Shown here one piece after another: positions 17,096-22,986 of a stretch of 22,986 nt of DNA (position 1 is its first letter; every line of letters begins with the position of its first letter). The notes under the pieces were generated by a model. The model was given only the letters and a program-made list of their open reading frames with translations. It was not told the DNA's origin and ran no database searches. A program made the translations under genes and the position numbers. This DNA comes from Amanita rubescens (taxonomy: Eukaryota; Basidiomycota; Agaricomycetes; Agaricales; Amanitaceae): NCBI GenBank assembly GCA_015039365.1, contig WION01000716.1, positions 1 through 22,986 on the forward strand, given 5' to 3'.

Positions 17096-20000
17096 TTAAA
17101 CTGGTGTGGGTCCTTGCGACGAATTCGCTTCTTCGCGTGCGCTCTTCCAGCGTTGCCAGTTCCCTTCGAGTTTTCGTCGATACTCTTCGTCGAAGGCGTT
17201 GTCATCCCACCCATAAAGGCGCGGATGTGGAACATAAAGGGGGAGGAGATGTGGAGGTGTCGGCGTTGGCGGTCCAGAGGGGGTTGGAGACAGGGATGAT
17301 GGAGGGAGGAGAGGAAGGGGTTTGTTTTGTCGTACTGCTGAAGGGTTTTTCTTATAGTATTCCTTTATTGCCTTTTTTGCGTTTTCCATGTGTTCCTCGG
17401 GTTCCCAGGTATTTTCCTCCTCGGGTAATCCTTTCCATTTTACCAAGAAACGTTTCCCTTGCCTCGTTTTTCTTATCCCTTTCACGGCTTCTACTTCGTA
17501 TTCTTCACGTCCATTAATAATTTCCGGTGGCGGCCGTGGTTCGTTTTCCTGCTGCGCCGGGAATTGTGGTTCGTAAGCTGGTTTAAGTTTCGACTCGTGG
17601 AAGACGTCGTGTATTCCCCATGTCGGTGGTAATTCCAGTTTATACGCTGATTTCCCTACCTCGGAAATTACCTTGAAGGGTCCGTGGAACTTTGCGTCGA
17701 GTTTCTTCGATGTCCTTGTTGTTTTAATTTTGGACGAATCGAGATATACTCGATCTCCTGGCTGATACCGTCTGGATGGTTTGACATGTTTGTCATGCTG
17801 TTTTTTCATCCTTTCGGCGGCTTGTTCCAAGTTCGTTTTCACCGTTTTCCACGTTTCTTTGAATTTTTCGATGTATTCCGCAGCCGAATGGTTTGCCGTT
17901 TCTATTTTCCCTTCCGTTCCTTTGAATGGGTTTCTTCCCGTTGTAATCATGAAAGGGGAGAATCCCGTTGCCGAATGTCGTCGGTCGTTATGGCAGAATT
18001 GTGCTATCGGAAGCCAATCCGTCCAGTCGTCCTGTTTTTCGTTTACATACATTCGTAGGTATTCTTCCAGTTCTTGATTTACCCGTTCCGTTTGTCCGTC
18101 CGTTTGCAGGTGGTACGCCGTTGAGGGATTTGCTTCTATCCCGAGTATTTGGTATAGCCCTTTCATAAATCCGGATACAAATTGCGTTCCTCGATCTGAT
18201 ATAACCTTTTTTGGTAATCCTTGTTCTTTGAATATATGTTCTCGATAAAGGTTTGCCACTCCTTGTGATGTTATCGTCGTATTACATGGAATGAAGTAAG
18301 CCTTTTTCGAGAATCGGTCAACTATCACCAGGATCATGTCTTTTCCTTTCGACGGTACCAACGGTCCGATGAGATCTATGCTGATTACTGCCCATGGTTC
18401 TGATGGGATCTCATTTGGTTGTAGCGGCGCTGCTCGTGGTTGTCTATCGGGTTTATTGATTTGACATTGATGACATGCTTTGATGTATGTTTCGATGTCT
18501 CGTCGCATGTTAGGCCACCAGAATCCTCTTGTTGTTAATTCCAGAGTTTTTGCGACTCCTGGGTGTCCCGCTGTCTTGACGTCATGATTTGATGCTATTA
18601 CCCTTTCCCGTATTTCTGGTTTTGCCGGTACGTATATTCGCCCTTTCCATTCCCAGCATTGATCGAGGGTGTCGTATTTGAAATCCGGGTCTTTTTCTTT
18701 TATTCCCTTGGTTACTTGCTTGTCGAAATATCGACGATGGGTGTTACGAATTTCTTGTCGGATACTTAGCCATTCGTAACTTTCGTCATCTATTCTGATT
18801 TCGATTTTTCCGAATACGTCTTCTTTTAAGAGGATGACACCTTCGTTATCGTTTTCTCCCTTTTGATGTCCGGCTCTTCTGGACAGTATGTCGGCTTTCG
18901 TATTTGTTTTTCCTGATCGATGTTTTATGACGAAGTTGTATTCTTGCAGATCCATGATCCATCGGGCTTGTCTTCTGTTCAGGTTTTGCGGTTTTCGAAA
19001 GTATGTAAGATTTTGATGGTCTGTTAATACTTCCGTTACCGTATCTGTCCCTTTGAGGTAATGAGCCCAATCATAGAACCCGTGCATTACCGCAAGCATT
19101 TCTTTGTCATATACTTCGTAGTTTCTTTCTGCGTCGTTTAGGGCTTTTGATATAAACGCTACAGGTTTCCAAACTCCGTCATCATCAAGTTGAGAAAGTA
19201 TTGCCGCGATCGCGAAATCCGATGCGTCCGTTTCCATTCGGAAAGGTCTTCCTGGTTTGGGGATGATGAGGACTCTTTCGGAAGCAATTTCCTTTTTTAA
19301 TCCTTCGAAGGCTTCTTGTTGGAGTTCCGTCCATAACCATTCGGTTTTTCCCGTTAGTTTCGTCAACGCTTTTGCTATTTTCGCGAATCCTTTGATGAAC
19401 CTTCGATAGAAATTGACGAATCCGAGGAATTGTTGAAGTTCCCTCTTTGTTGTCGGCGTTGGCCATTCGGCTATTGCCTTCACTTTATTGGGATCCATCC
19501 GTATTCCTTTATTTGAGATAATTAATCCTAGGAATTCGATCTCTTCTTGTTCGAAGTAACATTTCTCTGCTTTTAATGACAGTTGATGTTGTCGTAATTT
19601 CTCGAGTATTCTCTTGACTTGTTCTTGGTGTTCTTTCTTGTCTTTCGAGAATACCAAGATGTCGTCCATATAGATTACGACCCATCCTTCCGCGATCTCT
19701 TCTCTGAAGATGTCGTTCATCATTGTTTGGAACGTCGCCGGTGAATTGGTTAATCCGAAGAACATTACTAGTGGTTCGAATAATCCTCGATTCGTTCGGA
19801 ATGCGGCTTTCCATTCGTCTCCTTCTTTGATCCTGATGTTGTTGTATCCCCATCTTACGTCCATTTTTGAGAAATACTTTGCTTCGGATAATTTGTCGAT
19901 TAATTCCGAGATTAGCGGTAATGGATATCTGTTTTTGATAGTCATTTCATTTAGTTTCCGATAATCTTGGACCGGTCGTAATTTTCCGTCTTTCTTTTTC

Positions 20001-21184
20001 ACGAAGAAGAATGGCGATGCCATGGGCGATTTACTCGGTTTAATTCTTCCCGTTTCCAGTTGTTCTTTTAAGAATTCGTCCAATTGTTTTTGTTCCTCTG
20101 GGTTTAACGGGTATATTTTGCAATCTACCATTTTTGCTCCTGGTGTCAATTCAATTGCATGGTCCCATGCCCTTCTCGGTGGTAATTGGTCGAACGTTTG
20201 TTTTTCAAATACTTCCTTATATCCGCGGTAGGTTTCCGGTATTATCTCCTTCCAGGTTCTTTCGATCTGATTGGCTCCTGCGATGTCTGTTGCGAAGTTT
20301 GACTTGGCTCGTATTTTTATCCAAGGGAGATCAACGTGTCGTATGAATTCGGGGCGATCAATATCAATGGCCAGTATTTTATCTTCTTCTGGATTATATT
20401 GATTGATTTCATCCTCTGGTTCTCCGACCCATGATTCTTCGTAACATTCTCCTGGACATTTTGAGAATTTTATTTGGGCCTTTCTCCATTCGATTTCCGG
20501 GTTATGATGTTCTAACCAATCATGTCCGAGGAATACGTCTTTCTTTCCGATATTTACCACTGCCAGTTCTAGCGTTTCTTCATGGTCGTAGATTCTCATT
20601 TTGATCGTGACCATGTCCGTTATCTTTCCTCCGATGTTTAACGTTCCGTCGGCGTTAGTAGCGGTTATTGCTCGTGGTAATTTGGTTGTGTTGATTTTAT
20701 GTTCCTCGACGAATTGTTTGGATATCGCAGACATCATGCATCCACTGTCGATTAACGCTATGGTGTCGAAGTTTTCTTCCGTATCTAGGGTAGTGAGGAT
20801 GATTCGTATATCCATTTCCCTATGTCCTGATGCTCCGATCCATTGCGGTTCTCTGAGTTTTCGTAGGTACCAGATCGCTTCTTCTTCTTCGAGATCATTG
20901 ATTTTATTGATTAGTTCTTCATCAATTTGTTCTCTAAAGGTTTGGTGGGCGAACGTCCGCAATTGTGTAACTCCTTGTTCTGGGTATTTCCATAATTGTC
21001 TTATCATCCATGCGGATGACGAATTTCTGAGTTTACTTGTTTTGTCCCTTATCGATGTGTTCCGAATCTTTCCTTCCTTTTGTTTCACCTCGTATATTAT
21101 TGATTCAAGGGATACATATTCGGAAGGTACTAGAGATTCATAAATACATCGATCGGAGATCAATGAAGAGGGACTATCCTTCAT
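17096..21184 (-). CDS. pol: Pol polyprotein: protease, RT, RNase H, integrase, chromodomain
   Basis: 1362 residues from the ATG at 21184-21182, which overlaps the gag stop as ATGA, to TAA at 17098-17096. The protease has catalytic DSG at 146-148 and LGHDWL near 219-224. The RT core is about 370-600, with YMDD at 505-508. RNase H has carboxylates D653, E695, D722 and D765. Integrase has an HHCC finger (H867, H874, C904, C907) and a D937, D997, E1033 triad with 35 residues between the last two, then a C-terminal region (HGPFKV, about 1167). The chromodomain is about 1228-1282, with Y1229, W1250 and W1260. A proline-rich tail (about 1289-1312) and an acidic, Trp-containing end follow. It copies the element RNA into DNA and integrates it. 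The frame stays open 111 nt upstream of the ATG, but that part only shadows the zinc knuckle in another frame. All catalytic residues are present, so the protein looks functional. Confidence 0.95.
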   Translation of the reverse strand: MKDSPSSLISDRCIYESLVPSEYVSLESIIYEVKQKEGKIRNTSIRDKTSKLRNSSSAWMIRQLWKYPEQGVTQLRTFAHQTFREQIDEELINKINDLEEEEAIWYLRKLREPQWIGASGHREMDIRIILTTLDTEENFDTIALIDSGCMMSAISKQFVEEHKINTTKLPRAITATNADGTLNIGGKITDMVTIKMRIYDHEETLELAVVNIGKKDVFLGHDWLEHHNPEIEWRKAQIKFSKCPGECYEESWVGEPEDEINQYNPEEDKILAIDIDRPEFIRHVDLPWIKIRAKSNFATDIAGANQIERTWKEIIPETYRGYKEVFEKQTFDQLPPRRAWDHAIELTPGAKMVDCKIYPLNPEEQKQLDEFLKEQLETGRIKPSKSPMASPFFFVKKKDGKLRPVQDYRKLNEMTIKNRYPLPLISELIDKLSEAKYFSKMDVRWGYNNIRIKEGDEWKAAFRTNRGLFEPLVMFFGLTNSPATFQTMMNDIFREEIAEGWVVIYMDDILVFSKDKKEHQEQVKRILEKLRQHQLSLKAEKCYFEQEEIEFLGLIISNKGIRMDPNKVKAIAEWPTPTTKRELQQFLGFVNFYRRFIKGFAKIAKALTKLTGKTEWLWTELQQEAFEGLKKEIASERVLIIPKPGRPFRMETDASDFAIAAILSQLDDDGVWKPVAFISKALNDAERNYEVYDKEMLAVMHGFYDWAHYLKGTDTVTEVLTDHQNLTYFRKPQNLNRRQARWIMDLQEYNFVIKHRSGKTNTKADILSRRAGHQKGENDNEGVILLKEDVFGKIEIRIDDESYEWLSIRQEIRNTHRRYFDKQVTKGIKEKDPDFKYDTLDQCWEWKGRIYVPAKPEIRERVIASNHDVKTAGHPGVAKTLELTTRGFWWPNMRRDIETYIKACHQCQINKPDRQPRAAPLQPNEIPSEPWAVISIDLIGPLVPSKGKDMILVIVDRFSKKAYFIPCNTTITSQGVANLYREHIFKEQGLPKKVISDRGTQFVSGFMKGLYQILGIEANPSTAYHLQTDGQTERVNQELEEYLRMYVNEKQDDWTDWLPIAQFCHNDRRHSATGFSPFMITTGRNPFKGTEGKIETANHSAAEYIEKFKETWKTVKTNLEQAAERMKKQHDKHVKPSRRYQPGDRVYLDSSKIKTTRTSKKLDAKFHGPFKVISEVGKSAYKLELPPTWGIHDVFHESKLKPAYEPQFPAQQENEPRPPPEIINGREEYEVEAVKGIRKTRQGKRFLVKWKGLPEEENTWEPEEHMENAKKAIKEYYKKNPSAVRQNKPLPLLPPSSLSPTPSGPPTPTPPHLLPLYVPHPRLYGWDDNAFDEEYRRKLEGNWQRWKSAREEANSSQGPTPV

Positions 21185-22519
21185 TGATCTTTCACAAAAC
21201 CCAACTTCTCTTTCATTTCCGTTTTTTCTTCTTCGGTCATTGATCCGAAGTAGTCTCCTATGGTTTGTCTTCTGATCACGGTTTTTCCTTTGCAATATTT
21301 GGCAATGTGACCGATCTTCCCACAGTTATAGCATTTGGGGGGTGGGCGTGTTGTTGGGGTCTGGTCAACATCCATTGCGTTTTCATCTTTGACTTTGACC
21401 GTAATCGTTTCTTTTCTTGGTTGGCTAGGACCGGCTTGAGCATTGGTTCTTGTTACCTTGAATTCCCGTTTGCCGTAGTATCTTTCGGCTTCTCGGAACT
21501 GTTTTTTCTATCTCCGTTGCTCTAGCGTACCATGCTTGGAGTTGTCCTGGTTGGCTACCGTCTCCCGGGTTTCCTAATTCGATTACTCTTCTGCCTACTC
21601 CGACTTTAACGCCTTTTTTGAATTGATCGATTAGGGCAATTTCGTCAAAGCCAGAGAGTTGGGCCCATCCTTTAAATTCGATAATGTATTCTTCGATGGT
21701 TTTGTCTCCTTGTTTTAACTCTCGTAATTTCTTTATTGCTTCGTCGCGGGTTTCCGTTGTTAAGAAGTACTGTCTTGCTTCTTCTGCGAATGTGTTCCAG
21801 TTTACAAAGGGAGGTTTATGAATGAAGACATATTCTTCCCATGCCGGATGTTCTGGAGTTGTTTCTTCTGCGGGTACCGTTGTGCATGCTTGGTAATGGG
21901 TACAGGTTCGTCCCGGGTAGGTGTTTGCGAACCTGATCCTTTCTTCGTCGTTCTGGGCAATTTCTCCTATTTTTCCATTTGCCCAGTTTGATGCCCGGTT
22001 TCCTTTTCCTTTCCTGATTCGCTGGATCGCGTATGTGACCCGTGCGATGTCATCTATTAACCTTACTTGGACGAAGTAATAATTCATCCTTCTGAGCCAT
22101 GAATCGATTTCTGCCGGTTCGCCTTCGTAATGTTCCGGTGGTTCTATTTTTAATTCCGGTGGTCGTGTCCTAAGCCTGTCGGCGTCTCGGTCGGCTCTTT
22201 CTGCGGCTCTTCGTTCTCGTCCGAGTTGTCTTTCAAACTCTTGTTGTTGTTGGGCTAGTTGACGTTGGAAGTTTTCGTTTTGTATTCGTAATTGTTCCAC
22301 AACAGTTGCTATGCTTGCTCCCATTGCTGCAGCAGCAATGGTTGCATCCTCTGTTTCCGTTGCAATAGTTTCTATTGTAGGTACGGCCGTAGTTGTGGTT
22401 GCTCCAACGATAATTCCGGTTTCGTCAAAGGTTGGTTGGATAATCTGTGTTCTGTTTCGGCGCATGAGGTAAGTGAATCCTGCCAGCGCGATAGCGGTAA
22501 GCGCAGCTGGTAGGGCCAT
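21181..22519 (-). pseudogene. gag: Gag polyprotein with CCHC knuckle, one-base frameshift
   Basis: Starts at ATG 22519-22517, the first AUG of the predicted RNA, and ends at TGA 21183-21181. Read with one base skipped in the A6 run at 21507-21502 it is 445 residues. Read straight it stops at 21425 after 364 residues. In order it has a hydrophobic N-terminus (MALPAALTAIALAGFTYLM), a Gln/Glu/Arg coiled-coil-like region (about 80-115), a capsid-type retrotransposon Gag region (RELKQGDKTIEEYIIEFKGW, near 265-300), then after the frameshift QFREAERYYGKREF and a zinc knuckle CYNCGKIGHIAKYC at 21333-21292 (C-x2-C-x4-H-x4-C). Gag forms the particle, and the knuckle binds RNA. The frame change precedes the knuckle, whereas recoding between Gag and Pol normally follows it, so an indel in the homopolymer is likelier than programmed recoding. 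A sequencing error is possible. Confidence 0.88.
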
Positions 22520-22671
22520 GGTTTAGCGGGTGTTGGCGTAAAAGGTTTGATGTACTTGTGCAATATAAACTGCTACAAGGTATAGGTATGTGAGGTGTGC
22601 TATCAGGGCGATAGCAAGGAAGATTCGTAGGAAATTTGTGGTGAGTGGTGTGAAGAAAAGCAACAAGCTTA
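22520..22671 (-). other. Element 5' leader between LTR and gag
   Basis: 152 bp from the LTR edge to the gag ATG. No ATG occurs on the minus strand between the predicted transcript start (22835) and gag, so gag is reached by ordinary scanning. A TAA lies three bases plus one codon before the gag ATG in the same frame. Confidence 0.75.
22658..22669 (-). other. Primer-binding site for self-priming
   Basis: AGCTTGTTGCTT on the minus strand, two bases (TA) after the 5' LTR. It is the exact reverse complement of 12 bases in the LTR (22835-22824 on the minus strand, AAGCAACAAGCT), the predicted 5' end of the RNA. The TGG that would pair with a tRNA CCA end is absent here. This is the arrangement of Tf1-type self-primed elements. 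Confidence 0.8.
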
Positions 22672-22823
22672 TGTCACGAGCCTTAGACAGGCTACACAAC
22701 ACAAGACTCAATTACTCGTAGGCTACTGCTGACCGTGTCAAGCAGCGAGGGCGGATACAAGAACCGTCTAGGTTCAGGGCAAAGCTAAGAAGGGAGGAGC
22801 TCCGAGCTGTCCAAGGAAAGACT

Positions 22824-22835
22824 AGCTTGTTGCTT
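22824..22835 (-). promoter_or_regulatory. Predicted RNA 5' end / self-primer (start of R)
   Basis: AAGCAACAAGCT on the minus strand. It complements the PBS perfectly and lies 33 nt downstream of a TATATAAG box, so two independent signals place the transcript start at or next to 22835. The other LTR copy is 16577-16566. Confidence 0.72.
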
Positions 22836-22860
22836 AGCGTATCTACTACAATATACACTA

Positions 22861-22868
22861 CTTATATA
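22861..22868 (-). promoter_or_regulatory. TATA box of the 5' LTR promoter
   Basis: TATATAAG on the minus strand, 33 nt upstream of the predicted start at 22835, a normal spacing for TATA-driven initiation. Confidence 0.7.
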
Positions 22869-22887
22869 CTACCTTGGGCATAGGGTA

Positions 22888-22948
22888 TGAGTCATAGGGT
22901 ACAGGGTATGAGTCATACTATGTCATAGGGCGTAGGGTACATGAGTCA
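22888..22948 (-). promoter_or_regulatory. Three TGAGTCA (Gcn4/AP-1-type) sites in U3
   Basis: TGAGTCA/TGACTCA occurs at 22888-22894, 22909-22915 and 22942-22948, about 20-80 bp upstream of the TATA box, and identically in the other LTR at 16630, 16651 and 16684. They sit within imperfect repeats of AGGGTATGAGTCAT. The motif is the established target of fungal bZIP factors of the Gcn4/CpcA and AP-1 type. Regulation by such a factor is inference. Confidence 0.55.
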
Positions 22949-22986
22949 GTACATGCACGAAGCATGCGGCGTATCAAGGAGTAAAA

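Larger units (their letters stand above)
16414..22986 (-). mobile_element. Ty3/Gypsy chromovirus LTR retrotransposon, young, self-priming type
   Basis: Element on the minus strand, predicted to span 16414 to about 22999, so roughly 13 bp of the 5' LTR lie outside the window. In element order it has the 5' LTR, PBS, gag with CCHC knuckle, pol (protease, reverse transcriptase, RNase H, integrase, chromodomain), polypurine tract and 3' LTR. The two LTRs are identical over all 315 bp visible in both, and pol is uninterrupted, so insertion was recent. The RT-RH-IN order with a C-terminal chromodomain defines a chromovirus. A 12-nt complementarity between R and the PBS points to Tf1-like self-priming. 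The only visible lesion is a one-base frameshift in gag. The left flank at the insertion is CCAAC, the expected 5-bp target duplication. Confidence 0.95.
22672..22986 (-). repeat. 5' LTR (window-truncated, 315 of 328 bp)
   Basis: Identical to 16414-16728. Its U3 end, about 13 bp, lies beyond the window. It carries the promoter: three TGAGTCA sites, a TATA box and the predicted transcript start at 22835. Confidence 0.95.

Noticed and set aside
20601..21143. 180-codon plus-strand frame across pol
   Set aside because: It is antisense to the protease-coding part of pol, has no motif and reflects the codon use of the opposite strand. The same holds for other plus-strand frames between 16800 and 22500.
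21185..21295. Upstream extension of pol to 21295
   Set aside because: The first codon would be TTG, and the translation is only the off-frame shadow of the zinc-knuckle sequence. The ATG at 21184 fits better.
22523..22711. Hydrophobic 62-codon frame in the leader, in frame with gag
   Set aside because: Its first codon is TTG, there is no ATG anywhere in the predicted leader, and it ends in TAA before gag. It is probably a chance open frame.

Overview
The window looks like nuclear DNA of a filamentous fungus, most likely a basidiomycete of the mushroom-forming (Agaricomycete) type. This is inference. It rests on short GT-AG introns of about 37-56 bp, fungal-type Atg18 and Exo70 sequences, and a chromodomain Ty3/Gypsy retrotransposon of the kind common in these fungi. 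No bacterial gene organisation, rRNA, tRNA or CRISPR array is visible.

Layout. Positions 1-553 hold the decayed C-terminal end of an ATG18-like (PROPPIN autophagy) gene on the minus strand. Positions 554-4260 are mostly unrecognised DNA with old dispersed repeats and some coding-like stretches. A spliced minus-strand gene at about 4776-5850 encodes two tandem variant six-cysteine zinc-cluster-like modules, each starting exactly at a phase-0 intron. Positions 6350-6620 hold a roughly 10-bp-period minisatellite, followed by an unrecognised minus-strand ORF. Positions 7080-9478 are repeat debris. Positions 9479-10705 are a truncated second copy, and 12010-15300 the longest copy, of a segment carrying an EXO70-like exocyst gene with an ATG18-like gene upstream of it. 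Both genes are on the minus strand and both are broken in every copy. Positions 10740-11860 contain degraded plus-strand coding-like sequence. Positions 15300-16413 are compositionally different DNA with a poly-T tract and a minus-strand ORF cut by the retrotransposon.

The right-hand 6.6 kb (16414 to the window end) is a young chromovirus on the minus strand. The two 328-bp LTRs are identical over the 315 bp visible in both copies. The internal region encodes Gag with a C-terminal CCHC knuckle, then an uninterrupted 1362-residue Pol: protease, RT, RNase H, integrase, chromodomain. Only about 13 bp of the 5' LTR lie beyond the window edge.

The most informative signals are in this element. A 12-nt match between the predicted RNA 5' end and the primer-binding site indicates Tf1-type self-priming instead of tRNA priming. 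A TATA box lies about 33 nt upstream of that 5' end, with three TGAGTCA (Gcn4/AP-1-type) sites in U3. The predicted leader has no AUG before gag. The gag stop and pol start overlap as ATGA. A homopolymer frameshift in gag is the only obvious lesion.

The rest of the window reads as a decaying, duplication-prone region. In the one 75-bp stretch I aligned by hand, most differences between duplicates are CpG transitions, as expected from methyl-cytosine deamination.
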